DNA of 8,371 nt. Source: Calditrichota bacterium (lineage in GTDB: Bacteria > Calditrichota > Calditrichia > Calditrichales > Calditrichaceae). Under the pieces are notes generated by a model that made no database searches, was not told the DNA's origin, and saw only the letters and a list, made by a program, of their open reading frames with translations. How positions within the stretch are numbered: the stretch's first letter is position 1; each line of letters opens with the position of its first letter. Made by a program: the position numbers and the translations under genes. The stretch lies in contig JAJRSN010000183.1 of assembly GCA_024278715.1 (NCBI GenBank), positions 1 through 8,371 on the forward strand, read 5' to 3'. This document shows, piece by piece, positions 1-6,147 of the stretch.

Positions 1-338
1 ACGGCGTTAACGATGCTCCGGCGCTTGCGACTGCCGATGTGGGTATTGCAATCGGAGCCGGTACCGATGTGGCTGTCGAAACGGCGGATATTATTCTGGT
101 TAACAGCAATCCCATGGATGCCGTGGCGATTATTACCCTGGCTAAGGCAACTTATCGCAAAATGGTGCAAAATCTTGCCTGGGCTACGGGATACAATGCC
201 TTTGCCATTCCGCTGGCAGCGGGCGTTCTTTACACCGCGGGAATCATACTCAGCCCGGCAATGGGCGCGGTTCTTATGTCGTTGAGCACGGTGATTGTAG
301 CGTTCAACGCAAGACTGTTAAAGGTGAAAAAAAATTAA
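1..338 (+). CDS. copB: Copper-translocating P-type ATPase, CopB (P1B-3) class, C-terminal fragment
   Basis: This is the last 111 residues of a P-type ATPase; the 5' end lies outside the window and the reading frame enters at base 3. The fragment opens with GVNDAP, the end of the P-domain hinge motif GDGxNDAP that helps bind Mg/ATP. It then runs through the tail of the P domain (AxADVGIAIGAGTDVA) into the last two membrane helices. Those helices carry N-x5-GYN-x4-P and P-x6-MSxST-x5-N. These are the TM7 and TM8 metal-site signatures described for P1B-3 (CopB-like, Cu2+/Cu+/Ag+) ATPases; P1B-1 CopA has YN and MxxSS. The TM6 motif (CPH expected) is not visible, so the subclass rests on TM7/TM8 only. 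The protein exports copper from the cytoplasm. The next gene, a Met-rich periplasmic protein, fits a copper-resistance cluster. Confidence 0.9.
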   Translation, partial: GVNDAPALATADVGIAIGAGTDVAVETADIILVNSNPMDAVAIITLAKATYRKMVQNLAWATGYNAFAIPLAAGVLYTAGIILSPAMGAVLMSLSTVIVAFNARLLKVKKN

Positions 339-343
339 TGAGT

Positions 344-373
344 TTGAACTATAACTGTACTGATGTGTATAAT
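344..373 (+). promoter_or_regulatory. Sigma70-type promoter for the Met-rich protein gene
   Basis: A -35 TTGAAC (344-349) is followed after 18 bases by a perfect -10 TATAAT (368-373). The site lies between the copper ATPase stop and the start codon at 402, and would give a 5' leader of roughly 20 bases. A short TGTA-N7-TACA inverted pair (366-380) overlaps the -10 and could be a repressor half-site pair, but it is too short to assert. The promoter lets the Met-rich gene be transcribed independently of the ATPase. Confidence 0.6.
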
Positions 374-401
374 AACTACAATTTAACAAAAGGAGTGAAT
401 C

Positions 402-1034
402 ATGCGTAAGATGATTTTTATTCTAAGTATTTTATCAATCGTTCTGTTCTTTTATCCTGTCAATGCACAGGATACACAGGCAGGACACCATCCGGGTGCC
501 AAGATGCAAGGCGATTCCGTCAAGATGATGAAAAGCGGTAGCGGAATGATGCAGGGTCAGGGCATGATGCAAGGCAAAGGAATGATGGGAATGATGGAAA
601 AAATGCACGACAAGGGAATGATGTGTCAGGGAATGAGCGCCTTGTTGAGTAAATCCATGCCCGTTATTAAACGTTTGCCGACGCTGAAAGAAGAATTGGG
701 TCTTTCTGATCAACAAACCAAACAGCTTAAGAAACTTCAGGACAATTTTCAGAAATTCTCCATCGATCAAAAAGCACAAATCGAAAAAGCCCAGATCGAT
801 TTAAAAGCGCTGGTCGAAAGCAATGCCAGCAGCGCCGAAATCCGTAAAGTTCTCGAAAAGATCAGCAAATCTTCTATCGACAAACAAGTGGAAGCTTACA
901 ACACAGCCAACGCCATGCTCAAATTACTGAAACCCGATCAAAAAGAAAAATGGCAGAATTTGCAGACAAAGCACAAGAAGGATTGCCCTAATATGAAAAA
1001 GAAAGACATGAAAAAGGGCATGCATCAGAAATAA
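402..1034 (+). CDS. Secreted Met-rich Spy/CpxP-like protein, probable periplasmic copper binder or chaperone
   Basis: The 210-aa protein has a clear signal peptide (residues 1-22, positively charged start, hydrophobic core, cleavage near VNAQ). The mature N-terminus (about 35-78) is very rich in Met, Gly, Lys and His, with repeated GMMQG/KGMM units and one Cys at 75. From about 85 to 190 it is helical and charged, with two LTxxQ-like segments (LSDQQ near 101, LKPDQ near 176). These are the hallmark of the Spy/CpxP/CnrX-type periplasmic fold. A second Met-rich, Lys-rich tail containing HKKDC and ending in GMHQK follows. Met-rich secreted proteins beside copper ATPases commonly bind Cu(I); that role is inferred from composition and position. 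The start is supported by AGGAG at 391-395, six bases before the ATG. The gene has its own promoter and terminator, so it is probably monocistronic. Confidence 0.8.
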   Translation: MRKMIFILSILSIVLFFYPVNAQDTQAGHHPGAKMQGDSVKMMKSGSGMMQGQGMMQGKGMMGMMEKMHDKGMMCQGMSALLSKSMPVIKRLPTLKEELGLSDQQTKQLKKLQDNFQKFSIDQKAQIEKAQIDLKALVESNASSAEIRKVLEKISKSSIDKQVEAYNTANAMLKLLKPDQKEKWQNLQTKHKKDCPNMKKKDMKKGMHQK

Positions 1035-1076
1035 TCGGTTAAATCCGGCAGTTGCAGTGATGCGCTGTCTGTTAAA

Positions 1077-1112
1077 AGAGCGGTTCTCCGGCGGGGGAGC
1101 CGCTCTGTTTTT
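1077..1112 (+). terminator. Rho-independent terminator after the Met-rich gene
   Basis: A 13-bp stem (1077-1089 with 1094-1106, including two G-U pairs in RNA) closes a 4-base loop GGCG and is followed by GTTTTT. A run of A's precedes the left arm, so it might also work weakly from the opposite strand. It cleanly separates the copper genes from hydE. Confidence 0.85.
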
Positions 1113-1255
1113 GCGTTTAAAAAAAGCGTGTACAGAAAAATTTTTTCTTTAACATTCTGATTTTGTATTTTAAGTAATAATTAAACGACCCGTACGCCGT
1201 TGAAATTGGGATGTTACCCGATTTTTTGTTGAATTTTAGCAGCGGACAAAAAACG

Positions 1256-2335
1256 ATGTCGGAAGATTGCTTATCTGAAATATTTAAAGCCGAAATAGAA
1301 AACAAGGTTCTTCGGAATAAAAGCCTGAGTAAGGATGAAATCGTTTCTTTGCTCATGTCGGAAGAGCGGCGGGACGTCAACTGGCTTTATGATTTGGCTG
1401 ATCGCGTTCGCGAACGTTTTATGGGCAACGCCGTTTTTTTAAGAGGAATTATCGAGTTTTCGAATTATTGCAGAAAAAACTGTCTCTATTGCGGCATTCG
1501 CAGGGATAACCGGCAATTGAAGCGTTATCGGATGTCTATTGATGAAATTGTCCGGACGGCAGTCGAAATGGAACCGTTGGGCATAACTACCGTTGTGCTG
1601 CAATCGGGCGAAGATTTGCGCTTTAACCGCGATTTGATAGGTAAGTTGATCAGACGCATCAAGGCTGAAACCAATCTGGCGGTGACATTGTCTTTGGGAG
1701 AGCGGGATCGAGATACATATAAGTACTGGCGCGATTGCGGAACGGATCGGTACTTAATTCGTTTCGAGACTTCAAACCGCGATGTTTTCAGGGCTTTGCA
1801 TCCCGATGATGATTATGACAAACGTCTGAACTGCATCCGCAATTTGAAAGATTTGGGTGTGCAAACTGGCTCAGGATTCATGATCGGTCTGCCGGGTGCC
1901 GCAATCGAAGATATTGCTCATGATATCTTATTGTGCAGAGAATTGAATCTGGATATGATCGGAATCGGTCCTTTTATTCCGCATCCGGAAACGCCCTTAT
2001 TGCAGGTTGGCAAACGCCCCCAGCTGGAATTTTGCCTGCGCGTTTTAGCGGTTACGCGTTTGGTAAATCCCGATGCGCATATTCCCGCCACAACCGCTTT
2101 TGACGCTCATCCCCACAAGGGCGGAAGACAATTGGCTTTGCAGCGCGGCGCCAATGTATTTATGCCCAATATGACGCCGCAAAAATACCGCCAAAGCTAT
2201 CAATTGTATCCCGGAAAAGCCTGCGTGGATGAGGGCGGCGCCCAATGCGCTTATTGCACACAATGGCGTATCGATGTTTTGGGTCGCACTATCGGTGTGG
2301 GACCCGGACATACCGTTAAATTACAGAAATTTTAA
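1256..2335 (+). CDS. hydE: [FeFe]-hydrogenase H-cluster maturase HydE (radical SAM)
   Basis: HydE is a cytoplasmic radical SAM enzyme needed, with HydF and HydG, to build the di-iron subcluster of [FeFe]-hydrogenase. The SAM-cluster motif is CRKNCLYCG (Cys 72, 76, 79 counted from this start), followed by RRDN and LKRYRM. VLQSGED, TLSLGE, DRYLIRFET, MIGLPG and IGPFIPHPETPL follow in HydE order, and the core resembles Thermotoga maritima HydE throughout. Near the C-terminus three Cys in C-x7-C-x2-C spacing match the accessory-cluster cysteines of the Thermotoga enzyme. The ATG at 1256 gives 359 aa, close to the family length. An in-frame ATG at 1211 would add 15 residues with no evident homology; neither start has a strong ribosome site, so the start is uncertain. 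No hydF, hydG or hydrogenase gene is in view. PylB and other HydE-like radical SAM enzymes are the alternatives but fit the sequence less well. Confidence 0.9.
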   Translation: MSEDCLSEIFKAEIENKVLRNKSLSKDEIVSLLMSEERRDVNWLYDLADRVRERFMGNAVFLRGIIEFSNYCRKNCLYCGIRRDNRQLKRYRMSIDEIVRTAVEMEPLGITTVVLQSGEDLRFNRDLIGKLIRRIKAETNLAVTLSLGERDRDTYKYWRDCGTDRYLIRFETSNRDVFRALHPDDDYDKRLNCIRNLKDLGVQTGSGFMIGLPGAAIEDIAHDILLCRELNLDMIGIGPFIPHPETPLLQVGKRPQLEFCLRVLAVTRLVNPDAHIPATTAFDAHPHKGGRQLALQRGANVFMPNMTPQKYRQSYQLYPGKACVDEGGAQCAYCTQWRIDVLGRTIGVGPGHTVKLQKF

Positions 2336-2355
2336 AATAAGAAAGAAGGCGAAAA

Positions 2356-2832
2356 ATGTCGGAGAATCAAAAGCAAAAACAAAAAAATGACCTCCCGCAG
2401 CCTTTACGGAGAAAATTCTTAAATTTTTTAGTCAACACGGGAATTGTGGGACTGTTTGGGTCTGTTCTGTATCCAATCATTCGCTTTTTGGAGCCGCCAA
2501 AGACAACCGATGTTTCTCCGTCAAGCGTGCAAGCGGGAAAAGTTTCGGACTTAAAACCCAATTCAGGTAAGATTATTCGTTACGGAAGAGAACCGGTTAT
2601 TTTGTTAAAAACAAAAGACGGCGATATCAGAGCCTTTAGCGCCATTTGTACGCATCTCGGATGTATCGTTCAGTTCCGCGCCGATTTTGAACATATATGG
2701 TGCGCCTGCCACAACGGACATTATGATCTGAACGGAATCAATATAGCCGGACCGCCCCCAAGACCTCTGCAGGTTTTTAAAGTTAATATCAAAGATGATA
2801 TTATTTACGTGTCAAAAAATAAATTCTCCTAA
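2356..2832 (+). CDS. Rieske [2Fe-2S] protein of a cytochrome bc1/b6f-type complex
   Basis: This 158-aa protein is the quinol-oxidising iron-sulfur subunit type of cytochrome bc complexes. The N-terminus has a twin-arginine segment (LRRKFLN, residues 17-23) followed by one hydrophobic helix (about 24-43), i.e. a Tat-exported signal anchor facing the periplasm. Cluster box I is CTHLGC (98-103) and box II is CACHNGHYD (116-124). Ligands are C98, H100, C116 and H119, and C103/C118 are positioned for the disulfide typical of high-potential Rieske proteins. A Pro-rich GPPPRPL segment (132-138) follows, as in the family. The gene starts 20 bases after hydE with a purine-rich GAAAGAAGG site, so the two are probably co-transcribed. 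No cytochrome b or c gene follows, which is unusual for a complex subunit. It could serve a bc complex encoded elsewhere or another quinol oxidase arrangement. Confidence 0.88.
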   Translation: MSENQKQKQKNDLPQPLRRKFLNFLVNTGIVGLFGSVLYPIIRFLEPPKTTDVSPSSVQAGKVSDLKPNSGKIIRYGREPVILLKTKDGDIRAFSAICTHLGCIVQFRADFEHIWCACHNGHYDLNGINIAGPPPRPLQVFKVNIKDDIIYVSKNKFS

Positions 2833-3130
2833 AATGATTTTCGGGTTGATTGACGCCTAAAACAAAATTCGCTGTTTTACCGTTTCTTTTGTCAAGATGA
2901 TCCGAGCGTAAAGATTCGGGACTTTTCGTAAATGTCGGCGGTTGGCTTGATAGTTATTCCGATCGATGCAAAGTTAACAATCCGGACGCCGCGTCGTTTC
3001 TTTATTTAAGGATCGAAGCGGTTAAGGCGCGCGGAGATAGAAAATTTACCGTGCCAGCCCGAGCCTTTTCTTATTCTTCTTCATCTTCTAAGCGCCGTAC
3101 GTTCATTGATCACTCAAATAAAATGGGCTG

Positions 3131-3178
3131 AAATTCCGGATAATACGTTACCGGAAGAAGCGGTTGTAAATTCCGGAT
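3131..3178 (+). repeat. Hairpin with a flanking direct repeat of AAATTCCGGAT
   Basis: TTCCGG (3134-3139) and CCGGAA (3151-3156) pair, extended inward by TAA/TTA around the tetraloop TACG with one bulged A, giving a 9-bp stem. The 11-mer AAATTCCGGAT that begins the hairpin (3131-3141) recurs exactly at 3168-3178. There is no T run, so it is not a standard terminator. Function is unknown. Confidence 0.5.
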
Positions 3179-3277
3179 TTGCGGATCTGTCGGTTTAACC
3201 GCCCCCGCACTCAACGCCTCTTTTTTGCGATTTGCGGCTGACAAATTCCCGATTAATTTTCCCTTCACTGGAAATAG

Positions 3278-3309
3278 TGTAGAATATTGTTAAATCGCTG
3301 TAGAATATT
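3278..3309 (+). repeat. Direct repeat TGTAGAATATT, 21-bp period
   Basis: The 11-mer occurs at 3278-3288 and again exactly at 3299-3309. The 21-base offset is two turns of B-DNA, the usual spacing for a protein binding two sites on the same face. It sits about 140-170 bases upstream of the Cys-rich peptide gene that opens the ccm operon. A regulator site is plausible but unproven. Confidence 0.45.
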
Positions 3310-3356
3310 CTTCAATCCGATCTGAGCGCCTCAATCTCCAGAATTTGTAACTCCTT

Positions 3357-3378
3357 AATTATTAGAAAATTATTAGAA
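3357..3378 (+). repeat. Perfect tandem 11-mer AATTATTAGAA x2
   Basis: Two head-to-tail copies (3357-3367 and 3368-3378) with an 11-base period lie directly upstream of the TATAAT at 3395, overlapping where a -35 element would be. This suits a repressor or activator site for the ccm operon. A chance AT-rich duplication is also possible. Confidence 0.45.
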
Positions 3379-3400
3379 CTAACCAAATAGATGGTATAAT
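3373..3400 (+). promoter_or_regulatory. Candidate promoter of the ccm operon
   Basis: A perfect -10 TATAAT (3395-3400) is preceded after 16 bases by a poor -35 (TTAGAA, 3373-3378). A perfect 10-base palindrome AGAAATTTCT (3407-3416) covers the expected transcription start, where an operator would sit. The start codon of the first gene is at 3447, giving a leader of about 40 bases. The weak -35 with tandem repeats over it suggests dependence on an activator or control by a repressor. Confidence 0.45.
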
Positions 3401-3446
3401 CTTTGTAGAAATTTCTGATAATTAAAACCAATTAAGGGAAGAATGC

Positions 3447-3659
3447 ATGTTGGATTTATTGATTCGAATAGCGGTGTCATCGATCGTTATCGCCGGATTG
3501 TTCTATTTATTGTACCGGTCTTCAAAATCTGTTATTGAAATGTTTAAAGGAGATGCGGGTTGTTGTCACGGCGGCTCCGGAGGCGGGTGCTCGGACTGCG
3601 AAACCGATGATCCGGATCCGGATGAGAAAGAACTTTACAAGAGCCATATTGAAGAATAA
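3447..3659 (+). CDS. Small Cys-rich single-pass membrane peptide (FeoB-associated-like)
   Basis: The 70-aa protein has one N-terminal membrane helix (about 5-23), then a Gly/Cys/His cluster (CCHGGSGGGCSDC, residues 39-51) and an acidic tail with DDPDPDE. Helix followed by a Gly-Cys cluster resembles the short FeoB-associated Cys-rich membrane proteins. No feo gene is present here and the match is only by general pattern. The start is supported by AGGGAAG about ten bases upstream. It opens the apparent ccm operon, 43 bases ahead of ccmE, so a role in metal or thiol handling for cytochrome maturation is possible but inferred. Cys39, Cys40, His41, Cys48 and Cys51 could bind iron, zinc or copper. 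Confidence 0.65.
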   Translation: MLDLLIRIAVSSIVIAGLFYLLYRSSKSVIEMFKGDAGCCHGGSGGGCSDCETDDPDPDEKELYKSHIEE

Positions 3660-3702
3660 AAACCTTTTTGGAAAATAGTAACTATCTATCGGAGGAAATA
3701 GG

Positions 3703-4110
3703 ATGGGCATAAGAAAAAAATATGTTGTCGGTTTCATTGTAATTCTGATTACCTTTGGATTTTTAGTGTATCGGGGAATGGACGGCGCCATGATGGTTTA
3801 TGTAAATGTGAGTGAATTGGACGCTAAAACTGCAAACAAGGATAACGAAACTTTGCAGGTAGCCGGAATTGTCGAGCCGGGCTCCATTGAAAGCAATTCT
3901 TCAACCCGACAAATAAGTTTTATGTTACAGGATCTGAAAAAGCCGGATTATACGCTAAAAGTCAATTACAACGGAATTGTTCCCGATAATTTCAAACCGG
4001 GCATTCAGGTTGTTGTTCAGGGGGTTCTTGATCAAAAAAATAAGGTTATAAAAGCCGAACAAATATTGGTTAAATGTCCGTCAAAATACCAAGAAGATAC
4101 AAAATCCTAA
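3703..4110 (+). CDS. ccmE: Cytochrome c maturation heme chaperone CcmE, Cys-type
   Basis: CcmE receives heme from the CcmABCD complex in the periplasm and delivers it to CcmF. This 135-aa copy has the usual short cytoplasmic start, one membrane helix (about 7-24) and a small OB-fold beta domain with the family features VAGIVEPGSI (53-62), KVNYNGIVPDNFKPG (86-100) and VVVQGVLD. At the heme site the classical H-x-x-x-Y is replaced by C-P-S-K-Y (Cys125, Tyr129), after AEQILVK. CxxxY CcmE proteins are known from some sulfate reducers and archaea. The ATG has a strong site GGAGG (3691-3695). The stop is 14 bases before the ccmF start. Confidence 0.92.
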   Translation: MGIRKKYVVGFIVILITFGFLVYRGMDGAMMVYVNVSELDAKTANKDNETLQVAGIVEPGSIESNSSTRQISFMLQDLKKPDYTLKVNYNGIVPDNFKPGIQVVVQGVLDQKNKVIKAEQILVKCPSKYQEDTKS

Positions 4111-4124
4111 GGAAAGGAGCCGTA

Positions 4125-6140
4125 ATGATTGAACTTGGTCAGATTGGATTAATGTTGAGTTTTGTTCTTTCTTTTTATGCGCTATTTGTTTCGCTAATAG
4201 GCATAAAAAACCGATCCGGTCAATTTCTGGTGAGCAGTCACCGTGCTTTTAATAGCAGCTTTTTGCTTTTAAGTATTTCTATTTTTGTTCTGGGTCAGGC
4301 GTTAGTCACTAAAAATTACGAATTACGCTATGTGGCGGATCACGTGAGCAACAATCTGCCTGCTTTTTATGCTTTTTCCGCTTTATGGGCGGGGCAAGCC
4401 GGATCGTTGCTTTTCTGGGCATGGTTGTTGGCGCTTTTTACAATTATTGTAATTCGCCAGAATCGTAATAAAAATCTTGTATTAATGCCGTATGTAAATG
4501 CAACACTTGCCGGTATTCTGATTTTCTTCCTCTTTTTGTTGGTGTTTTTTACCAATCCTTTTGAAAAACTGGGCTTTGCCATTGCCAATGGTCAGGGGCT
4601 GAATCCGTTGTTACAGAATCCGGGGATGATTTTTCATCCGCCCACTCTTTATCTGGGATATGTGGGCTTTTCAATTCCTTTTGCTTTCGCCATTGCCGCG
4701 CTTATTACCCGCAAGGTGGATAGCGATTGGATTACTTCCACCAGGCGCTGGACTTTATTCTCCTGGCTGCTTTTGACCATCGGTATCATATTGGGCGCCA
4801 AATGGGCTTATGTGGAATTAGGCTGGGGAGGATACTGGGGCTGGGACCCGGTTGAGAACGCTTCTTTTATGCCCTGGTTAACCGGCACTGCTTTTCTTCA
4901 TTCGGTGATGATTCAGGAAAGGAAGAGCATGCTGAAGATATGGAACGTTTCTTTAATTATCATCACCTTCCTTCTTACCATTCTGGGCACTTTCATTACG
5001 CGAAGCGGGATTATCTCCTCGGTTCATTCGTTCGGAGAATCCAACCTGGGATATATCTTTATGCTGTTTTTAAGTACTTCCATTTTATTCTCGCTTTATT
5101 TAATTTTGACAAGGCAGGAAGAACTACGCAGCCGCAACAAGCTGGATTCCTTTTTATCGCGTGAATCCACCTTTCTTTTTAATAATTTGATTTTAATAGG
5201 CGCCGCATTTGCAATTCTCTGGGGTACGTTGTTCCCCATTATTTCCGAAGCGGTCAGGGGAATCAAAATTACCGTGGGTCCGCCGTTTTTTAATACCATT
5301 ACTGTTCCCATCGGTATCGCGTTGATTCTTCTTACAGGCGTATGTCCGCTTATCTCGTGGCGGAAAGCCAGTATCAATAACTTTCTGCGTAATTTCGTTA
5401 TTCCGGTGAGCGTTTTTGCCGTGGCGTTAATATTTCTTTTTGTAATGGGAATTCGCAGCATATACCCGTTGATGTCGTTTGCTCTGATTGCTTTTGTGTT
5501 AACCACCGTGTTCATGGAATTTTATCGCGGCGTGAGAGCCAGGATGCACTATGACGCCAACGTTTTTATCGCTTTTAAAAATCTGTTGTTCAAATTCAGG
5601 CGCAGATATGGCGGCTTTATTGTCCATATCGGTATTATGCTCATGTTTATAGGAATTACGGGCTCTTCCGCCTTTGGAACCGAAAAGGAACAATCGATGA
5701 AAAAAGGGGATGTTCTCAAAATTAAGAATTATGAGTTAACCTTTATGGGAGTCGATCAGTTTAAAACCGCCAACGCAGAAGCCATCAGCGCGACTATCAA
5801 GGTAAAACGCGACGGAGAAGATTTAGGTCTTTTGCATCCCTCCAAACACTATCATGAATTACAAAAACAAACCATGACCGAAGTTGCTATCTTATCGGAT
5901 TATAAGGAAGACCTTTATTTGATATTGGGAAGCGTTACCGAAGACGGAGCGGCGTTTATAAAAGCCCATATTAATCCTTTGGTGGCATGGATCTGGTGGG
6001 GAAGTTATGTGTTAATTTTGGGAACAATTATCGCGATGTGGCCCTATCGGAAAAAATCAAAAGAGTCTCAGATGCTGCAAGGAACCGAAAAGCAGTACCA
6101 AGAATCACTAACTTATCAAACCGACAAAGAAACTGTGTGA
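4125..6140 (+). CDS. ccmF: Heme lyase subunit CcmF
   Basis: CcmF is the large membrane protein that takes heme from CcmE and attaches it to CxxCH motifs of apocytochromes. The 671-aa protein has many membrane helices and the periplasmic Trp-rich WWD domain (residues about 228-250: WAYVELGWGGYWGWDPVENA). The heme-ligand histidines are all present: H171 in FHPPTLYLGY, H259 in FLHSV, H301 in SVHSFGE and H501 in FIVHIGI. They correspond to H173, H261, H303 and H491 of the E. coli protein. A C-terminal periplasmic domain is followed by a last helix (INPLVAWIWWGSYVLILG) and a short polar tail. The start at 4125 is chosen because GGAAAGGAG lies just upstream and the sequence MIELGQIGL fits the family. 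An in-frame ATG at 4074 would overlap ccmE and add a basic stretch. The length is close to the usual 650-ish residues. Confidence 0.95.
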   Translation: MIELGQIGLMLSFVLSFYALFVSLIGIKNRSGQFLVSSHRAFNSSFLLLSISIFVLGQALVTKNYELRYVADHVSNNLPAFYAFSALWAGQAGSLLFWAWLLALFTIIVIRQNRNKNLVLMPYVNATLAGILIFFLFLLVFFTNPFEKLGFAIANGQGLNPLLQNPGMIFHPPTLYLGYVGFSIPFAFAIAALITRKVDSDWITSTRRWTLFSWLLLTIGIILGAKWAYVELGWGGYWGWDPVENASFMPWLTGTAFLHSVMIQERKSMLKIWNVSLIIITFLLTILGTFITRSGIISSVHSFGESNLGYIFMLFLSTSILFSLYLILTRQEELRSRNKLDSFLSRESTFLFNNLILIGAAFAILWGTLFPIISEAVRGIKITVGPPFFNTITVPIGIALILLTGVCPLISWRKASINNFLRNFVIPVSVFAVALIFLFVMGIRSIYPLMSFALIAFVLTTVFMEFYRGVRARMHYDANVFIAFKNLLFKFRRRYGGFIVHIGIMLMFIGITGSSAFGTEKEQSMKKGDVLKIKNYELTFMGVDQFKTANAEAISATIKVKRDGEDLGLLHPSKHYHELQKQTMTEVAILSDYKEDLYLILGSVTEDGAAFIKAHINPLVAWIWWGSYVLILGTIIAMWPYRKKSKESQMLQGTEKQYQESLTYQTDKETV

Positions 6141-6147
6141 GGAAATT

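Larger units (their letters stand above)
2833..3446 (+). other. Long intergenic region with no convincing gene
   Basis: I see no gene with start, ribosome site and recognisable product on either strand. The longest open stretch (2901-3131, + strand, 76 codons) has no ATG near its beginning and encodes a Ser- and charge-rich sequence unlike any family I know. A minus-strand 12-codon ORF (3046-3084) is too short to support. The region contains a hairpin (3134-3156), a pyrimidine tract (3065-3090), a palindrome CGGTTTAACCG (3191-3201), and the repeats and promoter listed separately near its right end. It may hold the control region of the downstream operon, an unrecognised small RNA, or decayed coding sequence. 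Confidence 0.5.

Noticed and set aside
435..779. Minus-strand His-rich ORF inside the Met-rich gene
   Set aside because: It is the antisense reading of the repeated Met codons (ATG read as CAT) and has no start context or partner.
1149..1180. Possible promoter TTAACA ... TAATAA before hydE
   Set aside because: The spacing is about 20 bases and both boxes are weak in an AT-rich stretch, so it is not supported.
1211..1255. Upstream ATG of hydE, adding 15 residues
   Set aside because: The extra residues do not resemble HydE N-termini and the G-rich bases sit directly against the ATG, too close for a ribosome site. The 1256 start gives a more typical length. The choice is not certain.
3046..3084. 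Minus-strand 12-codon ORF starting MKKNKK
   Set aside because: Far too short, and no supporting signal; the Lys run simply comes from the pyrimidine tract on the + strand.
2901..3131. Open 76-codon frame on the + strand
   Set aside because: No start codon near its beginning, no ribosome site and no recognisable protein; an open frame of this size is not surprising by chance.
3395..3405. Bacteroidetes-type -7 element TAnnTTTG at TATAATCTTTG
   Set aside because: The spacing is off by one base and no -33 TTTG partner stands out; the plain TATAAT reading is simpler.
4074..4124. Upstream ATG of ccmF overlapping the end of ccmE
   Set aside because: The ATG at 4125 has a good ribosome site and a start typical of CcmF. 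The extension is a basic stretch inside ccmE.
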